DNA of 64,000 nucleotides from Piper betle (lineage: Eukaryota; Streptophyta; Magnoliopsida; Piperales; Piperaceae). Each line of letters begins with the position of its first letter. Position 1 is the first letter of the stretch. The position numbers were made by a program, and so were the translations under genes. Under the pieces are notes generated by a model. It worked only from the letters and a program-made list of their open reading frames with translations. It did not search any database and was not told the origin of the DNA. The stretch covers positions 101,112 to 165,111 of the forward strand of contig JAURVB010000685.1 in the NCBI GenBank assembly GCA_033002965.1, read 5' to 3'. Positions 10,280 to 22,314 of this stretch are shown here, piece by piece.

Positions 10280-11100
10280 ACCATTAAGGATAGTGGGCAT
10301 TGTGCATCACCAATTGGTATTAGAGCTTGGGTTAAGATAAGATAGATATTTCACCTTCAACCTTTACAAAAAAACTCAAAAAGGCTTTTAATGTATTATT
10401 TGATAAATCTCTCAAGATTGTCAAAAGAAACAAGGAGTTCAAAGAATCTTGAAAGAAAGGTGACTTTGAAGAAGGATGCTTTGAAGCAAAACATAGTTCC
10501 ACAAGATATCAAATTAGCCTCTCTCCAAAGGGAAACTCAAGATAAGGCAAAGCAAGAGATCAAGATGTCCTCATCCATCAAGGAAGCCTTTATATATGCT
10601 CTCTTTTGATCTTCCACGACATGCTACTCATGAAGCAAGTTGTACAAGGAGTATTTAAATGGATTCTCAAAACTCTTTACTTGATGACATCATCCAACAC
10701 TCCACGAGAACACATTTTATGGTATTTTTATAGTGGTTGTTATTGACATATAATCGGAGATCCCTCCATCTTTTCAAACTATGTTGCTCAAGAAGGTGGT
10801 AACATTTGTGTTGGTAAAACCTCTTAATATATTGAAAATGTTTATCTTGTTCAAGGTGTATAACACAATCTACAAAATATTAGTCAATTATGTGATGCAA
10901 ATAAGAAAATTCTTTTTGAATCATATACATACTTAATTAAGAACAATGACATTAATGAGGTTGTATTTTGTAGAAATAGGAGAAATAATATTATTTCCAA
11001 TCACAGTGTGGTTGCTAGATAGTTTCAAACCCTTATATTATTCAAAAATCATTTTAACTTGTAACCGAGCTGCTGTAGCAAGACCAGTCATAAACATTCG
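10280..11100 (+). other. LTR-retrotransposon-like leader, no intact gene
   Basis: The sequence TTGGTATTAGAGC at 10314-10326 is one base off the plant initiator-tRNA primer motif. A lysine-rich 72-codon frame follows (10391-10609). No domain is recognisable, and no LTR could be delimited upstream. Probably a retroelement leader/gag remnant. Confidence 0.35.
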
Positions 11101-11380
11101 ATTCAAATTAGAAAAAGGGGCCAAAACCCCAAATTGGATAAGCCCTCATTGCACCGCCATTCCACCATCCACACCCCATTGCCGCCATTGCCACCTCCAT
11201 TCATCGCCCTATTGCCGCAACATGCCAATTATGTTTGCCTCACCGTGCCTATTTCCCCTAACCAACCTCCACAGCACTGCCTTGTCGGCAATGCATCATT
11301 GGGTGACACTTCTACATCGACTTCTCCCTTGTCAGGCCACCGCTATCGCTGTTAAGAGCTACTAGCAAGTATAGCTATCA
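11100..11380 (+). repeat. Dispersed repeat, inverted partner of 21680-21985
   Basis: A C-rich segment (CATCGCCCTATTGCCGCAAC... AGGCCACCGCTATCGCTGTT) that resembles the reverse complement of 21680-21985 with clear but imperfect similarity, including GCCAGGCCACCGCT and AGCTACTAGCAAGTA. Open frames here are composition effects. Transposon class not determined. Confidence 0.6.
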
Positions 11381-11789
11381 CTTGTGAATTCCACTATCAC
11401 AATAAAACAGCGCATATTCGAATGTGTGGAGAGATGATCATAAGGTTAATTCTTGAGTTGACTTCCTATTTAAGTATGATGGAGGAGACATATAGTGGGC
11501 TAGAGAAGACTATATTTATGATTGTTATGTTTCATCATTGGATGATTCTGGCGCTTATGTTATGTTATATTTGTTTGAAGGGTGTTTCTCGATAGGCCAA
11601 TCGGGTGGCCTCTCACTAATGCCCTTTGTGAGTTTATTCTATTAAAGTGTGCTTAATATATTTCCATAGGTATTTTCATGCCCATTTATTAAATTTGATC
11701 TTTTCCTTATTAGTTATTTTGGGACTCAGAGACGCTCGTTGCTGACACGTTTTTGTATTATCTATGTAGGTGGCATTCCCTGGCGCTGG
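11380..11789 (+). repeat. U5-like LTR fragment (+)
   Basis: The tail (about 11700-11780) carries TTGCTGACACGTTTTTGTAT and CTATGTAGGTGG, which parallel GTTACTGACGTGTTTTTATA and CTATATGTAGGT near 46425-46455 in the plus-strand copy of the 3-kb LTR family. It therefore looks like the end of a related plus-strand LTR into which the next element inserted. Confidence 0.45.
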
Positions 11790-14752
11790 TGTAACACCCC
11801 AAATCTGATTCACCCTCATAAACCGAACCAACATGTTACGGGCCCCAGTTAAGTCGGCTAACCTGAACCCAATTCGTGCGGATCCAATCTCGACGTCTTA
11901 AGATAAAGATATGACTCGCCATGCATGGGTAAATGCATGAAATTCTAACATGTTACTCCACGGATGACATTCAAATTAATTCACACACCAACACAATTAC
12001 GATCAAAAGCAATAAAAATTCTGAAATACAACATACAGAGTCTCCCTAAAAGTGTAATTAGGGGCCACCCTGTCAAAATAATATATACAAATATATGTAA
12101 ATATATATCTATATATTAAGCGTTTTATTGACACAGAATCTAATTTGCTGTAAACACATTCTGAAACTTGAGTCTTAACCCACCACACTTCCGATGCGCA
12201 ATCTATTCACATTTCACCTTGGATCGTCATGTCTTAGCATTTATTCACATCATATCATCATGTGTTAGCATTTAATCATATCATTCTCAACGTAATAACA
12301 TCATAAGCAAAATATTAACCACTCTATCGACAAACATATGTATAAACGACATCAACGCTCCTCCATCCAGGTTGGCACATCCAACTCGTGATTATCAGCT
12401 ACATATAGTATAAAAACACGTCAATAACAAATGTTACTAGTCCAAAATATAACTATAGCAAACTAGTTATGAGAGCAAACTCTCATATGAAAGAAAACAT
12501 TTGTATACTCCTCGTCAACACTCTGAAAGGTACCTACTGAGGAGCCACTAGGCTGCAGACCCGGTAGCATCCCAAACTGTCTGCTTTGCTAATGCCTCTC
12601 TTGGCATTTTTCTCATTTCATCTTGCTGGTCCATAAGTATATCCTAAGCCCTCTCTTTTCCTCCATAATTCTCCTGGCTTTGAGCCTGAAGGCCAAGTAC
12701 TCTCAGGCAGTCACCTTTAATACCCTTTGAACCACAAGTCCAGACATGAGTTGTACTTAACAGTACTCGTAAACCTCCACGTTCTCCGGGTGTGAGAAAC
12801 TCAAACCCAGAGTTGTCAGGATCCCTCAGGAATAGAACAGTCTGCTCACTAATCCAGAGCCCACTTTGACTGTCACGGCATCCGCTCATGGTACGTGTAG
12901 TCGATTTCTCCATCTCTCGTCTCACTGAAAATTCGATAAAATTATATATATAGGCCTGGGAAGGGATTCATATAATAGGCCCGAAGGCAACTTGTGGTGG
13001 ATCTTGTTTTCAAAATCATCCTCGAGGGATCTCATCCTCGAGGGTTTATTAATCCAAAAAATTGTTCAGCTAAATGGCCCGAGTTAAGTGGGATCTGATA
13101 AAACGCCACTTAACCCGTCCTACAAGCATTAAAACAAACATACAATAGATAGAGCATAAAAACAGAGACAAGTCCTAAACGGACCTGGTAAAAACTCTAA
13201 GCATGTCCTCGTGCCTAGGCAGCGAGCTCCTACTCTGTACCTACACATCAAAATTAAATACTAACGCCCGCTAACTAAATGATGCATCAAACTCAATGAA
13301 CATTACACACAACATAATAATCATTTGTCATAATCAACAATCAATAATCATAAATGTGAATAATCCTAACTCATCCTATTCATACCAATTTTATTGTGTT
13401 TTTCTAAATTACGCCATGATCATTTATCATGCTTAGACTCGATTTACCTCATTAGATCACTTAAACTCCATTCACCGTTAATCACATCATACACTTATCA
13501 CTTCATCCATAGTCAAACATCTATCATGATAATTAATCAATCCTAACATGCTGGGCTAACAATCATCAAGTTACATCATTAACTCGGAGGTAATTATCCC
13601 TCTCGTCATCGACAATCGGTGACAGGGTTTTGGCACGCATCTCGAAGCTCAAATTCGGCCCATGTCAACATCTGAAGTTCAATCAGGTTCAACTAGACAA
13701 GCTCATGGAAGATCCGGTGAATTCTAGAGAATCCAATTTTTCGGCTATTTTTGGTGGTTTTCGAGCAGCTTCCAGCGGTTTTTTGGCGGCAGTCGCCGGC
13801 GGCGTCTACTGACCAGATAGTGGTCATATTGGGTACCATTGGCACTGGCTCGGCAAGCCCGACGCATCTACCATGTCGACGTGGTCGGCGGAGCAGCGGC
13901 TCGCCGGAAAAGGGCAAAAACAGGGCTGTTCGTGGTGGTGTAGAGATCCGGCCGGGATGGGCAACGCTGGCCTCCGTTCTGGTCAGGGAAGGTCATGGAT
14001 TGGTCGAAGATGTCAAGGCGACCACCCGATCATGGCGGCAACGGTCGCCGGTGGCGGAGTGTATAGCGCGAGCACAACTCGAGCACGGCGCTAGGGAAGC
14101 GATCTGGCATTGTGGAGGCCTAACAGCAGAAGGGATCGCTCGGGGTGACACTGCAATAGTGCGGCGGGGCTAGGCGGCATCCATCGGCAGCCGTACGGTG
14201 TTAGCAGCGGCGGTGGCGACGAAGAGCAGAGGGGGCAGCGCAACAAGGGTTTGGATAGGGAAAGGAGAAAAAAGGTCAGGGGTGGTCGGTGGCAAATTTG
14301 TAAATAAGACTTGACTCGACTCCATCTCAAATTAAGAATAATAAGTAAGTCGTATTAGATCCTAAAAAATCCATAAAATCTAGGAAAATCTCATAAAATA
14401 GAACAAACACCACAACATCATAATGACAAACTCTATAACTATTAACCCACCCAAACTACTCCATAATGCGTCCTGACGTGGTAAACAGCCTAAAACTAAC
14501 TCTACAATATACTATATATAAAAATAAAATAAACTGTAAATTGGCATACTCTCATATATTCTGATAACTCATTCTTTTTTGTTGTATTCATGATGTTATT
14601 ATCATATACTTGGGTACGCATGACCCTCATAGCTCATACACGTGACTGGCTTCGGCTCAGTACACGTGTTCTGAAATATACTCGACTCAAAAATAACGGT
14701 CGAACAGACTGGTTTTGAATATAAAACCCTGACTCGAATCACGGGTTTTACA
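11790..14752 (-). mobile_element. Solo LTR of the 3-kb family
   Basis: The ends are TGTAACACCCC at the left and GGGTTTTACA at the right (2963 bp). Flanking 5-mers are GCTGG (11785-11789) and GCTAG (14753-14757), a target duplication with one mutation. No internal domain or second LTR is present, so it is a solo LTR left by LTR-LTR recombination. It shares its whole layout with 35112-38219 and 42979-47055 (reverse). In sense order this is a 5' end with TATATACTCGAG-like matter, a GC-rich block (about 14280-13620), an AT-rich block, a TATA box near 12945, a conserved segment (12925-12644) and a U5 ending GTTACA. The sense strand is minus, as set by the primer site beside the copy at 4362. Confidence 0.88.
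12644..12925 (-). other. Conserved R-region reading frame in 3-kb LTR
   Basis: Starts M-R-R-E-M-E-K-S-T just after the TATA box and runs 93 codons with M-S-G-C-R-D-S-Q-S-G-L-W-I-S. The same segment recurs at 36109-36426 and 45927-46151, but the frames end differently, so this is conserved transcript-start sequence rather than a proven protein. Confidence 0.5.
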
Positions 14753-14911
14753 GCTAGCCTGCATAGATGCTTGGATTGGCGCTAGTTCATGTTGGTATTG
14801 GCTCATGTGCTCCTAATTTTTTTGTTGTGGTTGTGCTTTTGTGATCATTGACCCTTCTTTTGTGTTATATTTGAAATGTATTTGTGTTTAAAGGGTCATG
14901 TGAATTATGTA

Positions 14912-15390
14912 TGTAAAATCTGTGACTTGAGCCAATCAAACGAGTCGGTTCAACCATTAGTTCAAGTCGAGTCTGTTTCATAACCTGCGTGTTAAGCCTA
15001 GGCCAATTGTGCATTATGAACAATGTCAAGTGGACTCGAGTATATGATGATAAAGAAAGATGATGATAAATAAGTTATCAGAGTATATGACAATATGCAA
15101 TTATTTTTTTCATGTATTTGATCGTAGAATTATTTTTAGGCTAAATAATGTATTAGGGCGCATTATATAAGAGTATGAGTGGGTTATTAGTTATAGAACA
15201 TCTCATTTTGATGTTATGGTATATATTATATTTTATGAGATTTTCCCCTACTTTTTTGGATTTATTTTTGGAATTTATTATGAGTTAGTTATTATTTTTT
15301 ATTTGAATCAAAGTCGAATTAACTTTTAATTATAAGATTGCCCTTGAGACCTCACCCTGAAACTGCCCGACGCCACCCCAATTCTCGCCT
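14912..15390 (+). mobile_element. 3-kb LTR family, 5' fragment (+)
   Basis: Begins TGTAAAATCTGTGACTTGAG and follows, in order, the first roughly 450 bp of the LTR at 42979: a GAGTCGGTTCAACC motif, CGAGTATATGATGATAA, TAAGTTATCAGAGTATATGA, GATCGTAGAATTA, and GAGATTTTCCCC near 15240. It ends in GCCACCCCAATTCTCGCC without the rest of the LTR. Confidence 0.75.
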
Positions 15391-16507
15391 TTGTTGGATT
15401 ATGTACAACTTTGTTGTATGGATATGTACAACTTTGTTGGCTTGTTATGTGATGGAGTTGTTTAAAAAAGATTATGCTCGGTAAAGTGAACTTGATTGCA
15501 AGTGGGAAACACTAGGGTATACAGGTCTAACAAGGTTTTGTAGATTTTTGTATACAGGTCTCGGAACATGACAAGTAAAATTTTGAGATAAGACTTCTGA
15601 AATATGATATTATTGTTGCAGTGTTGTAATGTTTATCATGTGAATTGTTTCCAACATCCTATATTGGGAAAACTCTGTTAAATTTTTCGTAGAAATTGTT
15701 TTCCTTTATAAATATAATATTATTACTCATATAGGACTTCCCCTTTTTGTTAAGCCCCAACCCTACATATTATTGCAAGCATATCATTCGTTGTGGTATT
15801 GTTGTTTGTTTTTATTTTGCTTGGGTGTCATTGTTTTCTTTTCTCTATTCTTTTCCCCTTCTTCTTAACCACATCAAACAAGTTTTCAATCCTTGGGGGC
15901 CCATTTTAGGTTCAAGGTAGTTGTCAACCTTCAATGTGAAATGTGTTCGTGTAATGCCTTATTTGGTTCAGCTGGTGATTTGAGTTGAGGTGTTATAGAA
16001 GTAAACTACACAAGGCATTATCAATTGTTAAGGCTTCATTCCTTAACAACTAGCCATCACGTGGACTCTTCAAGGGGTAAGAAACATTTGCTCTGTTTAT
16101 CCACGTTACTCTTGCACCCACAAAGTATAGTGTACTTGAATTAGCTCATCGTCATGATCCAGGCCTTTGATGCTTACATACCCCAAAGTTTATTCAACAA
16201 CATGTAAAACAAAGTTAGTGCAATAAACCAAAGGAACATACATGCATAAAATCATTCATACTTAAGACTAATACATAGGTTAGGGCCAAAGTCACATAAG
16301 AGTATATCACATGAGGTTCAATAACATGAGTCCAAGGGATATAAATTACATAACATGAGCATAAAACATAGCATAAGTATTAAACACATAAGAAATATCT
16401 AAAACCCCCATCTCCCTAAGTCACAAGTGCAGAAATGATTTAGACAAATATGCAAGTAAGCACAAATAAACTAAAGAGGTAAATAGGTAATAAGAAATCA
16501 AACAATA

Positions 16508-16509
<2 letters not shown>

Positions 16510-16543
<34 letters not shown>

Positions 16544-16548
16544 GTGTG
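16510..16548. repeat. (TG)n microsatellite
   Basis: About 19 TG units with one TGCG interruption near the end. Confidence 0.95.
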
Positions 16549-17563
16549 AAGAGTACTACAAATTTAATTCCAAGTTATCATTTACATTAGTGAACAAGTG
16601 AAAACCATACAAGTAATAAAGTGGCCTCGAACTTGTAGATGCTTAACATTCAACCACAACAAAGTCAATCCCAAAGAAGTTAAGTAAGTATGCAAACAAG
16701 TAAATTAAGAGTTAGCTTAAGCACACAAAAGGGAGAGAAGAGAGAGTACACAAATAATTTTTTATAAAGATTCCTAACCGGTGTGTCCTTTTTTTATCAC
16801 ACCAAGTGCTTTGGTTGGGTAGGTTCTTGTACCTCCACTAGGCAAAGCAACTTGTAACTTTACAAGCAACCAAGCTATGACTCTTTCACAAGCACCCCTT
16901 GAGTGTCAAAGAAGTTTGCACTCCAAACACCATTGAAGCCCCCAACAAGCCTTCTTTCACAAACACCAAGTTTCAAAGATCCTAGCTCTTTAAAGCTCCA
17001 AACACCTACCCTTTTCGGATGGTCCTAGCCTTTGTAGGACTTGTGGCATGGTTCTCGAGGTCGCTCCTGAGCGCTTTACGATAGAGTACCTTAAGTGCGC
17101 ACACCTGCTCTAAGTGTATGGGTACCCTCTCAGCACCTTTGCGCTAGCACATTTTAGGGTTAAGGTTTCAAGTAAGGGCATAAAGGCACCGGCACAATGC
17201 GTTTGTGCCCAAATTTGAAAATCTTGATCTGTTGGCCAGCGTAAAAGTACCCTACCAATGCCTTTGAACCCAGGCCTGCATTTGTGTGTGATTTGGTTCA
17301 TGCATTCTGACAAGCGTGGTTCTTGTTTTTTTGACTTTCTGTAGTCCAGCTCGCAAAGGCCAGCACAAAGGCAATCTCCAAGCATGTTCCTTGGTGTTTG
17401 GTTTTCCCTCTTCACCTCTAGCCCTTCCCCACCTCTCCTAATTTCTTCAAGTGTAGCAAAGGCCTTAGGGTTATAGGTCTTGGGGCTTGGATGCCCCAAG
17501 GGACCTCCCTATGAACTGGTTGTGGTAAAAGTCTCACCTTTACCTCATTTTCTATGCTTGCTA

Positions 17564-17602
17564 TGTTTGTGTGTGTGTGTGTGAGTGTGTGTGCGCGTGT
17601 GT
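17564..17602. repeat. Imperfect (TG)n microsatellite
   Basis: TG-rich run with interruptions (TGTGAGTG, TGCGCG). Confidence 0.85.
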
Positions 17603-19415
17603 TGTTTTGTTGTGTTTCAATTTTTTATCGTATTTTATTTATGTAGATAATTGTCTTAGGAGTATTTAAATTTTGGTTTCATCCATTTTCAGCAGTATAA
17701 AAATAGTTATGAATTTTATAAGATACATGTATAAGAATATGCACTATTTCGGTTGATAATTTGTATCTCATGATATAGAAGTCCATTTTGAATGATGCTT
17801 CTTGAATCTTGTTCATCACTAATAGATCTACAAGTTTTGTTTAAGATGTTTTGTATTATTAAACTATTATGAGTATGTATGGGAGCTAAAATTGGGAAGG
17901 TGACGGTTTTATTGTTTCCAGTAACCTAACCACCACTTTTCCCAATTTTTCCACCCTGATTGATCTATGGTGTGTTTTGCTGAAATCTTTTACATGGTTT
18001 TAAGGTTGCATGTTAGCTAATTCATGGTAAATTACCAATCCGGGATAACATCATTAAGGGGTTGAACAAAACCTTAAGCCCATTGTATGTATGTTGTACT
18101 ATTGGCGTATAATGTCATGCTCTAAGATTGTGCTCGTTTGTGAGCTTGGTAAAAGATTTTACTAAAATCTATAAACATTACCTAAGGATTTACTAAGTGC
18201 GTAATGGAAATCTATAAATTTTGAGCTAAGTTAAGAAACATTTAGGTGGTTAGTGAATCGGGTTTTGTGGAATGTATAGGTTTCCCTAGCTCTGGTTACA
18301 AAATTTCAATTGTTTGGTTGTAAAATTCCATGAAATTTCTCACAACCTGTAGGTTTTATCCCAATAACATCACCATAAAATATGGTAATAATTGGATTCG
18401 TATATTTTGTGGCAAGAATTTCTTAAGCCTAGTAGGTCCAGCCAGCTCCAGAAATAACCTAGTCAAACTCTTCCACTACCAAATCCACTCAAACCTAAAT
18501 ACCTGAATTTTGAACTTGAAATTATACAAGATTCAAGTCCATGGTGTTGGCTAATCCTCAGAGTTTGCCTAGGCCCATTTTGAGTCTCTAATCCATGAAT
18601 GATTCTTAGGTTAGTACACAGCCCAGGCACACTATTCTGAATACCTTAGTCTTACCTTAGTGGGTCTAGTTTGTCATGGTGGCTCATAGACTAACACTTG
18701 GAAATTTTTGCATTTAACACTTAGATTCCATGGCTCAACGGTCCAAATTTTTGCTTATTTGTACACTTTTTGGTGCGTCCAAAAATTCGTTTAGTTAAGT
18801 CCGCTCAGTTAAAACCCTAAGTGTTGGGCATTCCACTAAGTATAATTGCAACCATAAATTCTAATTAAGTTACTTAATGAAGTTTAATATGTCATTAGAC
18901 GATGTAATTAATTAAGTTGAGTATTTTAGTGTTGTCTTATATGCGGAGGCTTTACCTCCTTTTGTATGCCATGTTGGTTGGCGAGTGATTAAGGTTTCAT
19001 TTTCACTTGTTAAGACACACAAAATGAACTCGTCGAGTTGGGGCGAGGAACTCAACTCATCTGGGTCCATAGAATCCTCTGGTTCATCTTCGGTTTGGCT
19101 CTATGAATAAGATTTTACTAAGTTTTAGACGTAGAATGGCACCGGTGGCATTTTATTGGATCACTTTGATGTTGGGCTATATAGTCAAGTTTTTCCACAA
19201 TTTAACAAAACTTCAAGATTGAAATCACTTGATGGTTTGCGAACTCAAAATCCAAAAATTTTATGATATAATCCCCTACCCATGCCATTATATAATATAT
19301 TTATCTGAGTATAAAGAAAAATTTTTTGAATGTTTCTCTCTCTTCGAAAGTCCCTCCTAGTAGTAAAACTCCGACCATACTGCCAATGACATTTCGGGCA
19401 TGTACCTTGCACCGT

Positions 19416-20610
19416 TGTAAGATCCGGTTTTTGGGCTAGTGTAGTTGTTGTCAATTCGATACTAGTTATTTGCGTGATAAATGTGTGTGATATTCTTGGT
19501 GTTTAGTAAGTTCTTTGTAGGTATTGAAACACCCATAAGCCACTATTATTTTACCAATAGTCATTTTCAGACCGGTAATCAACTTGTTGATTACTAACAG
19601 TTGTTCTATAAACGTAGGTGAGTATCTGCATCAGTGGTTGGCTTAGGTAGGTCAACATGCTCATGGCAGCGGTACTACCTATTGTTTTTATTTGTGGCTT
19701 GTGCATTGTATTGCTTATGTATTTTGGGCTTATGTGCTTGTGCAGTTGGTGTATTTGGAGCTTATGTATTTGTATCCTTGAGATTTTGTATCGTGATGTG
19801 GGATGATGCCCTAAAACTTTCTTATGAACGCTTGTTGTGACGAAGTGTTATGGTGTGTAGTAAACCTTACAAGTTAGTATTATTATCATTATTATCGTCA
19901 TGCAGGGCATTAACTTTGAGTCACTCTAATGATCATCTAAAGAGTATATAAACCTCAAAGTCTTGAAATACAACGAGGAGCATACTAAGTATGCTGGACT
20001 TATTTGGTTGGAGTTGTGTGTGTATGTTAGAATAATGTAGGTCGAAGGAGCTTATGGTTCATGTCGCGTGAAGAACCCACGTGAAGCAGTAAGGTATGAT
20101 GTCTTAGCGTCTAATGATGCATCTATGTTTTTAATTTCTTTTTGTAGGGGTGTGTGGAACAGGTAACCACTAGTTTTGTTTTTAGCGTGTTAAGTTCAAC
20201 ATCATCATAAGAATAAGTTACGTAACTCAAAGTTGGAATTAAATATAAGAACCAGATTATACATCTGCATTTTGAGAGCTCAACCTCTTAATTGGAGCTG
20301 GGGGTGTGCCCCTTTTGTAGTTCGAAGTGATCATATCTCTATTATAAAATTACCCTCTTAGTTGTTAGAGAGGTATTGCTTCTCTTATGACTCGGAGTGC
20401 TCATGATAGGAGTCTTATGCTTTAGTATACCTTCCTATGTAGTATGATCAAAATACATTGTATGTAAGCCCTTTAAAGTTACCATCTTAAGACACTTTGA
20501 AGATTGAAATCCATTTCTATAAAGTTTGTATGATAGTAGTCCAACGAATAACTTCTAAATTATAATATCATAATTCGGTCAGCCCTCAAACTAAAAAATG
20601 AGGTGTCACA
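19416..20610 (-). mobile_element. Possible solo LTR (about 1.2 kb)
   Basis: On the minus strand it begins TGTGACACCTCATTTTTTAG and ends CCGGATCTTACA, both typical of plant gypsy LTR termini. The flanking 5-mers (ACCGT and AGCTT on plus) do not match and no primer site or polypurine tract adjoins. The assignment rests on end motifs only. Confidence 0.35.
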
Positions 20611-21300
20611 AGCTTATTTTTCTAATTTTGATCCATGAAAGTGTATATAGTCTATAAGGATAGCTAGAGGTGATTAAAAGGTATTCAAAATACACTCCCT
20701 AAGACCATGTTTTTCAAGTCTCTCTTATAATAGTAGTCATTGAGATTTGAACCCACTACTTTTATTTTTTTCTAATGACTAGTTTTGACAACTTTTCTAA
20801 ATTGATTGATTGTTGAACAACTAACCAAACACTGACTAAGCAATCACTTAACACTAACCACATCAGCTTTGGCTTCCAAACTCGTGACTGAACGAACTTC
20901 ACCAACTCACTATCAACTCCTGAACACTTGATCGGTTTCCAAAGCTTTTGTTGAAGCTCCTTTTGGTAATTGAACATGCGAGTGAATGCTCGTCAAACTC
21001 TGACGCATCGACACTTCATCTTCCGTCTTTTGCCTATGGTTGTCGAACCCTTAACCGAAACTAATTTCTATACGGTTTTACTCTAAGCTAAAGGTCTTTG
21101 ATTGCCAAACGTACGACTGAACGTCAGTCAAAGGTTGAAATTTCATCTTCCTTAGTCTGCACCCTCATGCTTCGGTGGTCAAAGGCCTAACCAAATGTTT
21201 GTTAAAGTCCTCACGACATCAATACTTCAAAAGCCTTTCGAGTTCATTTTTATTCAGGTTAATTGTTTATTTTTTCCTTGTTTAACTTTAGGGAGTTTGA
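20611..21300. other. Unassigned sequence
   Basis: No gene or element boundaries recognised. A short minus-strand open frame at 20762-20977 has no recognisable motif. Confidence 0.4.
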
Positions 21301-21652
21301 AGTATTATTACATCTAAATAAAGTTTAAAAAGAAGCTTTTCCAATGATGAGCAACACCTAAATAGGGTGTTTCTTAAGGTCATCTTAAGTGGCGGGCAGC
21401 GGGTGCCACTTAAAATGTTTAAAGCAACATCATCTACGACGCCGCTTGAAATATTTTAAATGACACCTATCACAATTGACATTTAAGTTGACTTTAAATG
21501 ATGCCGGATTTTAGCATCGCAAGTCATGATATAAGCCTATCCTATTTCCAACATAAATGATGGTCATCCTTGTCGTCATTAAACCTAATGTGTCGACAAA
21601 TATATCTTAAGCGATGCCATGGCACATCACTATGTATTGATTTATTGTAGTG
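21300..21652 (-). mobile_element. CACTA-type transposon terminus
   Basis: On the minus strand the segment begins CACTACAATAAATC (ending at 21652 on plus). Short subterminal motifs follow again and again, in both orientations: CATTTAA, TTTAAA, GGCATC/GGCGTC and CACTTAAG. A CACTACAA end with dense subterminal repeats is the hallmark of plant CACTA (En/Spm) elements. I did not find the opposite end in the window, so this is a single terminus or a fragment. Confidence 0.65.
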
Positions 21653-21679
21653 CGCAAAAAAAGAGAATACAATTATCTT

Positions 21680-21985
21680 GCGTAAGAAGAGCGAGGTCGC
21701 TAATAACTCTCATTAGTGATAGCAATGTTCACTAACGATAGCTCTGTACTTGCTACTAGCTCTCGGTAGTGACAGCGGTGGCCTGGCTAGGAAAAAGCCT
21801 CGTCGTCGTGGTGCCCTGCAATGCATTGCAGGCAAGGTGGTGCCTCAACGATTGGTGGGGGAAATGGGCATGGCGAGGTGCCGTTGGCATGTGGGGCATT
21901 AGGGCGATGGATGATATATATACGAGGGGCGCTAAGACGAGTATGAGTGAGTTGTGCTGCAATGATTTAGACCGTTAGATTAAAG
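21680..21985 (-). repeat. Dispersed repeat, inverted partner of 11100-11380
   Basis: See 11100-11380. This copy directly follows the CACTA terminus and ends in a purine-rich stretch (AAAGGGACAAAAATCCCCC). Confidence 0.6.
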
Positions 21986-22314
21986 GGACAAAAATCCCCC
22001 GAGCCGCTGGCAACACAAATTATACATACAAGTCAATTAATACAAGTACACCCAGCTAATCATGTTGTAAAACATTAGCTCGAATCAGAAACTGATCCAA
22101 CCAACCATAATATTTCAACCTTATACACAAGCTACAACAATACTTTGCTACTTATTTACATGCACATACAGAAATTACATAATAACACATAAATTGGTCA
22201 GAAGTTAAATCAACGGCCAAAAAACCCACAAAATCCCTCTTCTAGCAGAGGTATGAAAGGAGTGCAGTGCACCTCTATACTAAACAGTATATTGTGGAAA
22301 GATTATGAAATTAA

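Larger units (their letters stand above)
15391..19415. other. Gene-free transposon-like region
   Basis: No supported gene. The segment has short direct repeats (GTACAACTTTGTTG near 15400-15440), two (TG)n microsatellites, and low-complexity AT-rich stretches. The longest open frame, about 129 codons on the minus strand at 17110-17499, has no recognisable motif and I do not call it a gene. Confidence 0.5.

Noticed and set aside
17110..17499. 129-codon minus-strand frame
   Set aside because: No domain or motif recognised, surrounded by transposon-like sequence; no promoter or splice support.
19416..20610. Confident solo LTR
   Set aside because: End motifs fit, but the flanking 5-mers differ and no primer site or polypurine tract adjoins, so it is kept only as a low-confidence feature.
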